Positions 9,998 to 20,532 of a stretch of 64,000 bases of DNA are shown piece after piece. The position numbers and the translations under genes are program-made. This stretch comes from Sesamum alatum. Its lineage: Eukaryota > Streptophyta > Magnoliopsida > Lamiales > Pedaliaceae. The notes beneath the pieces are model-generated. The model was not told where the DNA came from, searched no databases, and saw only the letters and a list, made by a program, of their open reading frames with translations. The stretch spans positions 5,146,001 to 5,210,000 of the forward strand of contig JACGWO010000010.1 of assembly GCA_034509735.1 (NCBI GenBank), given 5' to 3'. The number at the start of each line of letters is the position of its first letter. The first letter of the stretch is position 1.

Positions 9998-12900
9998 ATG
10001 AATCTCCTAACGTGGAACTGTCAGGGGTTAAGGGGCCCCTGGACAATTCAAGCCCTGGAGTCTCTCATCAGGGTACACCACCCCTCGTTGGTTTTCCTCT
10101 CGGAAACCAAATGCTCAGCTCGTAGAATTGATGGTCTTCGGCGGCAATTCAATATGTATGGTTTTGGGGTGGATTGTAAAGGCCGTAGAGGAGGACTTGC
10201 AGTCTTTTGGGATAGAACAACCTCATGCAGTTTATGTAGTTTTTTGGATTTTCATATTGACCTCACTGTAGCAAATGATATTGATGGCTCTTCATGGCAT
10301 TTCACGGGTTTTCTATGGTGAACCGAAAATGGCCAGACGACGTAATAGCTGGAAACTTCTTCATCAGTTATCTACACAGTCACCACGGGCATGGTTAGTA
10401 GCTGGCGACTTTAACGAAATTTTGAAGCAATCTGAGAAAAGCGGCGGACTCCCTAGACCAACATGGCAGCTTCGGGACTTTCGGAATGGACTTGAGGTTG
10501 TTGGCCTTAGTGACTTGGGTTTTGTGGGTGATGCGTTCACTTGTTGTAATCGGCGTGGGGCTCCAAACACAATTTTTGAGCGACTTGATCGTGCCTGCGG
10601 AAATAACCGATGGACAACACAGTTCCCAAACACTCAGGTTCGGGCTTTGGATACAATATACTCGGATCACTCACCTTTGTTGATTGAGTTATGCCCGGTT
10701 AAGCCTAGCTATGACAGTCCAAAAAAGCCATTTCGTTTTGAAGCTTCTTGGATTGGGGCTCCTGATTGTGAGGAATTGGTGCGTAAATCGTGGGGTCTCT
10801 CTCATGGTCTGAACGCACAGGTGAGATTTCAATGCAAAGTGGAGTGCTGCAGACCACTGCTGCAACGTAAGAAGAAATTGGGTTTTAGCAAAATTCATGA
10901 GGACATTGAACGTATTGAAAAACAGCTTCTGTCCTTAAGCAGGAAACAGATTTTAGCTTCTGTTAAAGCCGAGGAGAACAGGCTACGGCAGGAGCTCGAA
11001 CACCTCTTTATGGCTGAGGAAATTGCATGGAAACAGTGGGCAAAACTCCATTGGCTGAAGGAAGGGGATCGGAACACTAGGTTCTTTCATAAACGGGCCA
11101 GCCAAACATCTCAACGAAACTGCATTGACAGAATTAGACGGACCGATGGTAACTGGATTGTGGAGGAGAGGGATCTTGCACATCATATCAACCAATATTT
11201 TGGTCGGGTTTTTAGCTCGGTCGAGCCGTCGGTCAATGATCTCGAAAGGGGGGTTGAAGCGTTGTCATGTAAAGTGGACTCAGATATGAATATGGAGCTA
11301 ATGAGGCCATATACAGCAGAAGAAGTCACTTCTGCTATCCATCACATGGCACCTTTCAAATCACCCGGTCCGGACGGTATGCCACCAATCTTCTTTCATA
11401 AATATTGGGATATCGGCATGATGTTTGTAATTGTGCATTGAGTATTTTGAATACCCGTACCCTTGACCTTCACATGAACTTTACACACATCTCATTAATC
11501 CCTAAGATTAATAAGCCCGAGTTTATCATCGACTTTCATCCTATTAGTTTATATAATGTAATTATGAGAATAGTTACGAAATGCATAGCTAATCGTTTGA
11601 AACCCTTGCTTCATAATATTATTTCCCCTACCTAGTCTGCTTTTGTTCCAGGTAGACTTATTACTGATAACGTCTTAATTGCTTTTGAGATTAATCATTT
11701 TCTTAAAAGTAAATCTTGGGGTAAGGAAGGACATATGGCTTTAAAGCTGGACATAAGCAATGAGTATGACAAAGTCAAGTGGAGCTTTCTTCGGGAGGTA
11801 CTCGTTAAACTGGGCTTCCACTCTTGTTTTATTCAACTTGTCCTGCTTTGTGTTTCTTATGTTTTCTATTCCTTCATGTTGAGTGATAGGGAGTTCGGAC
11901 ACGTAACCCCTGAAAGAGGACTTCGACAGGGCGATCCTCTCTCGCCATTCCTATTCTTATTATGTACGAAGGCACTAAGTGCTTTTATTGCTAGGGCAGA
12001 ATCTGTCGGCCAAATTTCAGGGGTTCGCATTTGTCGTGGCGCACCTAGTATCTCTCATCTGTTTTTTGCTGACGATACACTGTTATGTTGTCAAGCTTCT
12101 GTTGGTGCCATGGAGTGCATTCGCTCTCTTTTGCAGATTTATGGCAAAGCGTCGAGACAAGAGATCAACTTATACAAGTCGGTCATTGTGTTTAGTAAGA
12201 ACAGCCCTGACCTGGTGAAGGCTACTATTTCTGAGGGTTTGGGGATTCGAGTGGCTAACCGACATGAGAAATATCTTGGTCTTCTGTCCATTGTGGGGCG
12301 ATCTAAAAAGGCGGTCTTTGATTCCATTCGTGATAAAAGTGTGGAAACGGATTAGTTCGTGGGGGGAGAAACAGTTGTCTGCGGCCGGCAAGGAAGTCCT
12401 TATCTAAGCAGTGGTTCAGGCTATCCCGACATACTATATGGGCGTCTTTCGAATTCCGGAAGGGGTTATTCGGGATATTGAATCTATGATAGCCAACTTC
12501 TGGTGGAATTCACACGATAATAAGAAGATTCATTGGCTCTCATGGGAACGGTTGGCTAAACAATTTTGGCGACTCCTGTCTTATCCCAAGTCTCTTGTTG
12601 GTCGTATCTTGCAGGCACGCTACTACCCTCACTCTTCCATTCTTGACGTGGATCTTGGCAATCATCCTTCCTTCACCTGGCGAAGCATCCTTTCGGCTAA
12701 AGAGGTCGTGAAGGCGGGTTACCGATGGCGCATTGGCAATGGGCGCAAGGCACGAATTTGGCTGGACCCTTGGATACCAAAACCCCCTACTTTTCGGCCG
12801 TGCACACGCCCTGAACCGTTACCACCACCTACGACTGTATGTTCCCTCTTTGATCACACCTCTCATGATTGGAATGTCTCGCTTGTTCACTCGTTGTTTG

Positions 12901-14010
12901 CGTCGGCTGAGAGTAAAATTATACTTGCTATCCCTATTAGCAGTGGTAATATTGATGATACAATGGTTTGGCACTTCTCCAAGTCCGGCACTTTTACTAT
13001 AAAAACTGCATATCATCTTGCTTGTGATCTGCGTAATCGGATGTCGGTAACAGGCTCCTATTCATCTGCTGGTCAGTTTTGTGATGGATGGAAGGGTATT
13101 TGGAATACGGTTGTCCCAAATAAGGTCCAAGTGTTCTGTTGGCATCTGTGCAGTGGTTCGTTACCTCTTGATCAGAATCTGGCTCGTCGTATGCCAGGGA
13201 TTGATGTTGTTTGTCCTTTCTGTTCCGCCAAAAATGAAGATGACTGTCATACCTTCCTCCTCTAATGGTATGGTGCTTATCTAATTTACGCTGGGGTGTT
13301 ATCTCGCAGTGGCAGACTAATGCACGGGATTAGGTTTTCCTCTTGCTTCGGCAGCTTGATAAACAGGAGTTCTACTTATTTGCGGTAATCTGCTGGAGTT
13401 TGTGGTGGTTCCATAATCGAAAATGGGCAGAGCATGAATCATCCTCACCAAAACAAGTGGTTCTTTTTGCAAGGAATTATCCTCAAGCTTTTACTGGACT
13501 ACGTTCTTCACATCCTAACCAGACTCTTTCCCGGGCTGCTTCTACTTGATTGCTCTGGCCGCTGGTCGAATTAAGCTGAATTTTGATGCGGCGATATTTG
13601 CGGCTGACGGTGACTTTGGCGTTGGAGTAGTGGCCCGTGACTCCACTGGTCAATGTCTTGCTTGGGCGTCGGAACGATCTCATCGTACTCTCTCGGCGGA
13701 AGCATGGGCAGCGCGTATAGCTATTCAATTTTCTCGTCGTTTCTCTTGGACGGATATTGTGCTGGAGATGGATTGTGCATCCCTTCAAACTCAACTTATC
13801 TCACCTTCGGATTTTCTTTCCCTTATAGGCCCATTAGTTCATGATATTTTATCGCTTTCTTCTTCTTTTAATTCGGTTGTATTTTCTTTAGTTCGTCGTA
13901 CTGGTAACAAGGTGGCTCACTCACTTGCTCGATCCTCGAGTGTGTGGATTGAAAGCACCGATTCTTTACCACTTCCTGCTTGTAACTTTTTTCTGGCAGA
14001 TTTGCCTTAG
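9998..14010 (+). pseudogene. LINE ORF2 (endonuclease, RT, zf-RVT, RNase H), multiply broken
   Basis: The endonuclease begins MNLLTWNCQGLRGP and keeps FLSETK, GDFNEIL and SDHSPLL. A T-run frameshift near 10308 moves the frame. A second shift near 11415 falls inside the RT region, just after KSPGPDGMPP. TAG at 11633 interrupts before SAFVPGR; the RT core FADD (12065-12076) is intact. A third shift in an A-run near 12338 and a TAA at about 12402 follow. About 25-30 codons that normally contain the GGLGF motif are missing near 12555. The zf-RVT cysteines and histidine (CPFCSAKNEDDCH) are present near 13210-13250. Further shifts near 13265 and 13550 precede an RNase H domain (NFDAAIF, SAEAWAARIA, EMDC) ending at 14010. 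Confidence 0.88.
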
Positions 14011-14059
14011 CAATATAAGTGCATTTCCCCTTCAAAAAAAAATATATATATATATATAA

Positions 14060-14518
14060 TATAGTATAATATACCGGCAAATTTGTCTAAATATTTAGTT
14101 ATAGCGGTAAGTTTTATACTTGGTAATTTATAAAGGTAAATAGAATCTCAAAAAAATTAGAAGGGTGGCAAATTATATTTAATCCTAAAAACAAAAATAT
14201 AATGATTATGTTATCGTCAATAATTTTTATACAACGTGTAGAATCCTAAAAGTACTTAATATTGTGCCGTCTAATTTCAATCAGTAACCTTGACACACTC
14301 AATTGGTGCAATAATTCACTTAATAAAGTACACAACATTAATCCAATACAATAAGTACAATTTTCTATTGTGTATAGCATATGGTGATTTTCTTTCAAAA
14401 TTAATAAATAAACGCGATAATTATTATGAATTCAGTACAATGTATTTACGAAAAACAATGTTAAATTAAGAAGATAAAAAAGTACCATATAATAGAGAGC
14501 AGAAACAACAATTAAAAA
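14060..14518. other. AT-rich DNA between LINE and LTR element
   Basis: No gene or repeat end is seen. It directly abuts the truncated start of the 5' LTR. Confidence 0.4.
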
Positions 14519-14887
14519 TAAGCCCCCAACGGTCGATGACTTGGAGATCCTCACCAAATTGCTTTAACATATCCTTGGGGTCCGGACTCCCTCGGCCAGC
14601 AGAAGGTAAAACTATAAAAGGGGAACTTGCCCCCTCGTTGGAAGATAATGCATTTTTTGCCCCTCACACACATAAAAATGATATTATGCAAAACACTCTA
14701 GCACTAAATTATCATTCTCTGTTACACTTTTATTTAGTGAACTTTTATTCATATCACTATTTACTAAACTTGAGCGTCAGAGTGCTAACTTATTTTTTGT
14801 AGGTCTTCTTTTCAAAACTTGTGAAAAAACTAGTCCCAAAGATCTCAAGTTGGACTTACTCGAACAAGCAATTTTTTTATCGCATCA
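14519..14887 (+). repeat. 5' LTR, truncated at its left side
   Basis: Aligns with 19255-19645 of the 3' LTR through shared blocks: cgatgacttggagatcctc, the TATA-like ctataaaagg at 14611-14620, gcactaaattatcattctct, and the end gcatca. The first roughly 375 bp of the LTR are absent, so the left edge is a deletion or breakpoint rather than an integration site. Confidence 0.85.
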
Positions 14888-14905
14888 AGTGGTGCCATCT
14901 GTAAA
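14888..14905 (+). promoter_or_regulatory. Primer-binding-site-like sequence
   Basis: The bases directly after the LTR terminal CA read agtggtgccatctgtaaa. This fits the degenerate TGGCGCCGTCTGTGGGAA-type site seen after Tat-type LTRs (from memory), with C-to-T changes. Confidence 0.5.
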
Positions 14906-14922
14906 AAACATAAAACTAAGAC

Positions 14923-15795
14923 GTGAGATTCATGAAAGCACCCAACAGCAGAATGGAAAAGCATAAAGCTACTGACTCCCAAGCGGGAGATACCCAAGCT
15001 TTGCAGGTGGTACCAGGGGCACCCCTAGCCCCTACCAGCCATGGAACAGGAGGCTCGTTTGGTCCTACCAAGTCTGTGGATCCAGCTCGTAATAGCGATG
15101 ATTGCGGCAGTAGTGCGGGCACAAATGGCGGTCATAGCCAAGGTGCCTTTTACAGCCCCCTGGATGCACAGGCCCCTGTCACCACTGAAGCAGAAACCCT
15201 GGCTAACCTGCTGCCAGACCACCACCTCAGCCACATGAGGAGGTTCTGAGAAAGGGCTACAGAACGTGCAACATCAAGTCCTGGGAGTCTCACTGGAGGA
15301 ATAGGGAGGTATTCCGTTCAGGGCAAGGAGGTCATGGAAAATGAGCTCCCCCTAAGTGTCGAACCCCGGCTATAGTCGAGTAAGATGGGACCACGGGTTC
15401 CTAGGAGCATTTGTCTCAATTCGAGATGATGCTCTCCTTCACCGGTACTCGAATGGAATCAAGTGTTGGGTATTCGTCACTACATTCGCCCAAGTAGCCC
15501 AATAATTGTTCAACCAATTACCAACTGGTTCAAGAACCTTTCAGGAGTTCCGCTCTCTTTGCTTACATCAATTTGCTAGCAGCAAGTAACACCAAAATAT
15601 GGCCTTGAGCCTCTTCATTGTCAAGAAGGAGTTGGAGTCTCTAAGGGACTACCTTCAGCATTTCGATGTTGTAGCCTTAGAGGTCCCTGCAGCTACTCTA
15701 GAGGTGCGAGCCAACACCTTCTCCCAATGGGTATTACATGGGGATTTCTTTAAATCTCTAATGAAGAAGTCATTTCTGGATTTTGGTCAGTTAAT
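14923..15795 (+). pseudogene. gag remnant of the LTR element
   Basis: The first frame (14923-15249) is a Ser/Pro/Ala-rich N-terminal region. A later frame from 15599 carries the Retrotrans_gag signature: SLFIVKKELESLRDYLQHFD, then FKSLMKKSFLDFGQ. The linker between (15250-15600) is broken by stops. The capsid C-terminus and zinc knuckle are missing because the frame runs straight into reverse transcriptase at about 15795. Confidence 0.75.
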
Positions 15796-17640
15796 AGACT
15801 CTAACTCCGATCGTGAGCTCCTTAGCATGAGGGACGCATCTCAAAGGTACCACCAAATAATGTTGGCCCTTGAGGATCATAAGAGGATTAGTTTTATCAC
15901 CTCTATAGGGATGTTTGATATGTTGCTATGCCCTTCGGGCTCAAAATATAGGAATCACCTATCAACAATTGGTGCATAAGACTTTTTTACCCCATCTAGG
16001 GAGGAACATAGAAGTATACGTAGGCGACATGCTGGTAAAAATCAAGAAGACCAGGGATCACGTGACTTCTCTCGAAGAAACATTTGGAATCCTAAGGAGG
16101 TATAAGTTAAAACTTAAACTCACCAAGTGTGCTTTCAGAGTGAAAGGCAGGCAGTTCCTAAGGTTCATGGTTACAAAAGGGATATTGAAGCAAATCCCCT
16201 CAAGATCAAGGCAATAATGGATATGAAAGCCCCCTCCAACATTAGTGAGGTACAACGCCTCACCGAGAAAGTAGTGGCCCTCAGTCGATTTATCTCCAAG
16301 TCTGGATAAAAGAGTTTGCCTTTCTTCAAGGTGCTGAGGAAGGCAAAGAGCTTCGAGTGCGACCCGAGTGCCAAAGCTCCTTCGGCGATCTCAAAAAGTA
16401 CCTAACAAAGCTCTCCCTATTAGTTAATTCATCCCCTAAGGACACTCTCTACCTATACATACCCACCACCCACAGGCGATGAGCTCCGTCCTCCTAGGGA
16501 GGAAGAGGAAAGGCGTCAAATGCTCATTTACTATATCAGCGAAGTACTTAATGGAGCCGAATGTCGGTATACCACCATTAAGAAGATAGCCTTTGTCTTA
16601 GTTATCATGAAGAGAAGGTTGAGGCCCATATTTCCTCTCCTACCCCATGGGGGTACGGACAAACCATCCGTTAAAGCAGACTTTTGGGAAGCCTGATAAC
16701 TCCAGAAGGCGATCAAATGGGCAATTGAGCTAAGTGAATATGATTTCTTACTTACCCTGGATGGCCTTTAAGGCACAAGTCTTGGTTGACTTTGTCTCGA
16801 AAATAACAATCCCCACCACCAGCAGGAAGTGCGGTTGTTGCACGTGAATGGGTTAGCTACCCTTCAGCGAAGCAGGGCAGGCGTAGTAATAGTTTCCCCC
16901 GAGGGGGATGACATGGAGTTCATAGTAAAATTCGACTTCAAACACTCGAACAATGAGGCAGAATATGAAACCCTCATCCTAGGCATGAGGATGGCTTGGG
17001 AGGCAGGAGCGAGGCATCTCATAGAATACTCCGACTCACAACTTATAGTTAAGAAAATTAAAGGCACGTATGAAGTCAAGGAAGCTAGCATGATACAATA
17101 CGTACAAATGATTGAAGAGTTGAAATCGGGATGTGAAAGTTTCCAACTCATTCAAATTTTCAGGGAAGAAAATACCACAGTTGACTACTTGTCCAAGTTA
17201 GCTAGTTCTACTAAAGACAGTAGGACCAGGAAAATCACCATAACAAAACCTTGAGTCCCGGAGCTCCTTAGATGTCAAGGTTGTCACCTCTAGGGGAACT
17301 AGCGACAAGTAATCATAGATTGGCTACAAGAGGATCCTCCCTTCCAACTAAAGGAAGTTGCTAAGACCAAGGTTAGGGCCACTAGATTGCTCCTGATAGG
17401 GGGTATTTATAAGAAATCGTTCACCCATCCTTTACTAAGATGTTTCTCCCTCGGGAGAAAATCTATGTCTTAAAAAAGATACACATCGAATGATGTGGGC
17501 CTCATATAGGAGCCACGGCACAAGCCAAAAAAGCCTTACAAGCAGGATATTTCTAGCCCACTAAGAAAAACGGTGCGCAGAAATTGGTGTGCAGCTGTGA
17601 CAAGTGTCAGTGACACTCATTCCTTATTCACCAACTAGCA
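15796..17640 (+). pseudogene. pol remnant: RT, RNase H, integrase zinc-binding region
   Basis: RT enters at LIDSNSDRELLSMRDASQ, lacking protease and the RT N-terminus. The catalytic YVDD box reads YVGD near 16017-16028 (ggc for the first Asp), so the enzyme would be dead even without the frameshifts near 15940 and 16160 and the stop after SRFISKSG at 16309. RNase H (16829-17254) retains SNNEAEYETL, SDSQLIVKKI and REENTTVDYLSKLAS. After a stop at 17252, an H2C2-type integrase N-terminal region can be followed in broken frames to about 17640 (KVRATRLLLIGGIYKKSF...). No integrase core with its DDE residues was found. Confidence 0.8.
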
Positions 17641-17649
17641 GATCCCTTA

Positions 17650-18862
17650 ACCACCATATTATTTCACTATCCTTTTTGAAATAAATATACACAAGGGCTC
17701 CACCAGAGGTACCTCCTCGGGCCTTAGCCAAAGTGGATGAAGAGCCTCCCATTCACTAGCCCCCTGCAGTCATAGCGGTCAGAATTCAACTTCTCTAAGA
17801 GCGCAAACAACTTCGTGCTCCGTTCGCGGACAAGAAAAGGCATAGCTAAGGGGAGGTCGAACACCCATTCACGGGGAAAATCCCACAGAATGGGAGGAAG
17901 CACAAGGAAATAGCTCCCTTTCAATTCTTAGGGGTGTTGGGGAAAAGAAGGAAATGGAGTCCATCATAAGGAGAAAAATAAAAATGTCGGGTTCAAATTT
18001 CTTTAATTGAAAGCATGAATAAAAAATTTCACCTATAGATACGATAATTTAAACTACAGCGAAGCCGGGCAGGAGGCAAAAGGAGTTGGGAGCAAACCCT
18101 CACCTCTCGGCCAAGTACCACAACTCATTGGGGGTTACACTTACACAAGAGCAGTTACCCTCAACCATTGTCCACTCGGCCTAAAAGCTTGTGCCCACGC
18201 GCCATCGTGGCACTGCAAGGCATAACTAGCCTAGCCTCCAAAATGTTTTTAGATTCGCGCTTACTCAGAGAGAGATGTCTGCCTTAACAGCTGGAGTTGG
18301 GGGATGTCTTGCACAAGAAACCACCTCCTCCGTGAAGGGAACTTCTGTACCGAGCAGATGTGAACAGAAGCCTTGAAGCAGCGCCCAGGGCGAAAGGGAT
18401 GCGGATTCAGCCTTCTTGCTCGGGGATCTCTTTTGTGTAACCATAACCTTTTGTGAACACAGAAGATCTTTATCACTTGCGACCAGATTACGACTGTACT
18501 TTCTTGTCCTTCCTTGCTCACTGCTCAAGGCCCTTACCTTTAGGCTGAGCCCATTCATTCCATTCGATTGATCTGACCTATTAAGCGATAATAGCAGATG
18601 AGGATCGATGTAATTGATGAAGAAAGCAAGACTTTTCCTGAGGCTGCCCTATTCGGATCGTCCCTATGTCCCAAGGTCTGTAGTGAGTTCCGACCCCTCA
18701 CTTCCTCAATAATTGAGAAGCTAGAAGTAGTTTATCAGTCTTGCGCGGGCCCCTCCTTTTTAAATAAAATTCTAATAGCCCTGAGAGGCTAGGCAAGCCT
18801 GGGGCTCTCTTTTGGGAGAAGTCCACGACTTTAATGAGGTAATGATAGGCCATCACCTCGCT
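17650..18862. other. Noncoding 3' internal region of the LTR element
   Basis: No integrase core or other sense domain is visible. A 97-codon antisense frame (18265-18558, minus) is rich in Ser, Lys and Arg. Some Tat-group elements carry an antisense ORF at this place, but I cannot show homology, so it is not called as a gene. Confidence 0.45.
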
Positions 18863-18876
18863 AAAGTGGGGGGAAC
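18863..18876 (+). promoter_or_regulatory. Polypurine tract
   Basis: aaagtggggggaac immediately precedes the 3' LTR start. Purine-rich aaagtgggggga tracts at this spot are typical of plant Tat/Athila-type elements. Confidence 0.7.
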
Positions 18877-19645
18877 TGACTGATGCCCAACAAATATAGA
18901 CAGCCCAAAACGGCGCCCAACCTAGGAAAGGCCCAAAAGGAGACCCAAGGTCACGTGCGGCCCGAGGGGAAAGGACCCCAGTCCCAGATTCTTGAGATGA
19001 GCTATTAAACGAAAAAGCCCGAAAGGCCCAAGAAAGTCCTTGGGAAGCCCAGGTCAGAAGTCGACTTGCAAAGCCCCCTGACTAAAGGGCATCCGCATTT
19101 ACACTTTGTTGAACCTCAACCGAACAACTAAGAAAGATGGCAGTTGCTTCACCACGAAGGATGCCCAAGGATGTAGGAAGATTAATGGAGTTGTTGCAAC
19201 TTCCCTTAAAAATCTAGGAAGTTTATCGCCTAGGAAGGCTTATCCCCCTGAAGGATAACCCCCAATGGTTGATGACTTGAAGATCCTCACCAAATTGATG
19301 TAACATATCCCTTGATAACAACCTACCCAAATCGTTGGGGAACCAAACGCCTTCGGCCAGCAGGAGGTAAAACTATAAAAAGGGGACGTGCCCCCCTGGT
19401 GGGAAGGTAACACATGTTTGCCCCACTCACACATAAAAACACTATTATGCAAAACCTCTAGCACTAAATTATCATTCTCTATTACACTTTTTCCAGCCTA
19501 ATTGTTATTTCCATCACTATCTACTGACTTAAGTGTTTGAGTGTTAACGTATTTTTTACAGGTTCTCTTTTCAATACTTTGAAAAAATTAGACACAAAAA
19601 TCTCAAGTTGAACTTACTCAAACAAGCAATTTTTTGCCCACATCA
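18877..19645 (+). repeat. 3' LTR (complete)
   Basis: Begins TGACTGATGCCC (or TGATGCCC at 18881) after the polypurine tract and ends gcccacatca, giving TG...CA boundaries. It contains a TATA-like ctataaaaagg near 19374-19384. The first half has no counterpart in the truncated 5' LTR. Confidence 0.8.
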
Positions 19646-20532
19646 ATATGCATGTAATTAGTAAATAATTTATAAAATTATGTATATAACTAAAATGATA
19701 TATATTCATTTTGTTCATAATATTTAGAAGTGAGCAAATGTGATGTGTTCATTAAAGTATTCTTGAAAGAAAAAAAAAACTAATATTAAAAAAATACCGT
19801 AAGATAAACTTAACGAGCTAATACTATGTCTTTTGATTAATTTGAGAACTTTTACAAACTATATAATCTTTAAATTCATAAAATATATTAGTAAAGAAAA
19901 TTACCATGTCTAAAACATACACGCTATCTGCCTTGTCCATGCCGTGTTCTTCCATGTCGGCATTTTTCTTGATCTTATTTCTAGACATGTTAAATTACAT
20001 GTCCAAAACGTGTCAGAACTATGTCCGTGTCCGACACGTGTTGAAGTAATGCCCGCCTCGTGTTCGTGTCTAACACATATCAAACACTACAGTGTCTGTT
20101 CTTTATAGCTAAAAAACCCCCAACACACACCACAAATATCACCAAGAATAAAGAAACACTCGGACAAAGATTCACGCATCACATCTCCAAGAATATCATT
20201 TGAATCAGGCAATGAATTCAGCAGTTTCGACTTCTGCAGTGAAACAGACCGATGGGCTCTACATTAGGTGGGGGGAGGACCGGTCTTTGTCGCTCTTCAC
20301 GGCCCCTAATAGTACATCATTACAATGAAAGAACTTGGGCAAAACCTCTAGACAAGAAATCTTAACTATAAACGCTAATTTCGCTAAGAGATGATACATG
20401 ATAACCCCGCAGAGAAAAATACGGTTACTGCAGTTCTAAATTAGCATTAATAACCAAAAAATACCTACTAATCTCCGTGGCAGGAAAGCAAGCCTCGAGT
20501 ATTGATCAACCTTTGTGTCCTGCAATGCATCT
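19646..20532. other. Intergenic DNA and PMT 3'UTR region
   Basis: Contains a segment rich in gtgtccgacacgtgt-like words (19910-20095), with similar words near 42475-42590, suggesting ends of a dispersed repeat. The part nearest 20532 should be the 3'UTR of the minus-strand methyltransferase gene. No additional gene is seen. Confidence 0.45.

Larger units (their letters stand above)
8118..14040 (+). mobile_element. Degenerate L1-type LINE retrotransposon with RNase H
   Basis: The element runs 5'UTR (about 8118-8552), ORF1 (DUF4283 plus zinc knuckle), ORF2 (endonuclease, reverse transcriptase, zf-RVT, RNase H), a short 3'UTR and an A-rich tail at 14032-14040. Order and size (about 5.9 kb) match complete plant L1 elements. 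AT-dinucleotide runs of the form aatatatatatata occur just before the 5' end and just after the tail, so a target duplication is possible but low in complexity. At least four nonsense codons, four or more frameshifts and one internal deletion make it inactive. Base composition is less AT-rich than its surroundings, as expected of an insertion. Confidence 0.9.
14519..19645 (+). mobile_element. Degenerate Ty3/Gypsy LTR retrotransposon (Tat-like)
   Basis: Two direct repeats flank a gag-pol remnant in plus orientation. The 3' LTR is complete (about 769 bp); the 5' LTR keeps only its last 370 bp. Between them are a primer-binding-like site, gag, reverse transcriptase, RNase H and the integrase zinc-binding region, then a noncoding stretch and a polypurine tract. 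The pol phrases (EVYVGDMLVK, SNNEAEYETLI, EVQRLTEKVVALSRFISKS) match the plant Tat/Gypsy group. Protease and the integrase core were not found. The LTR copies differ at many positions and carry indels, so the insertion is old. Confidence 0.88.

Noticed and set aside
15025..15234. Antisense and alternative frames in gag
   Set aside because: Overlap the gag frame and show no domain.
14519..19645. Possible caulimovirid (pararetrovirus) insertion
   Set aside because: LTRs, a polypurine tract next to the LTR and gag/pol phrasing of the Tat/Gypsy type all point to an LTR retrotransposon; no movement protein or coat signature was seen.
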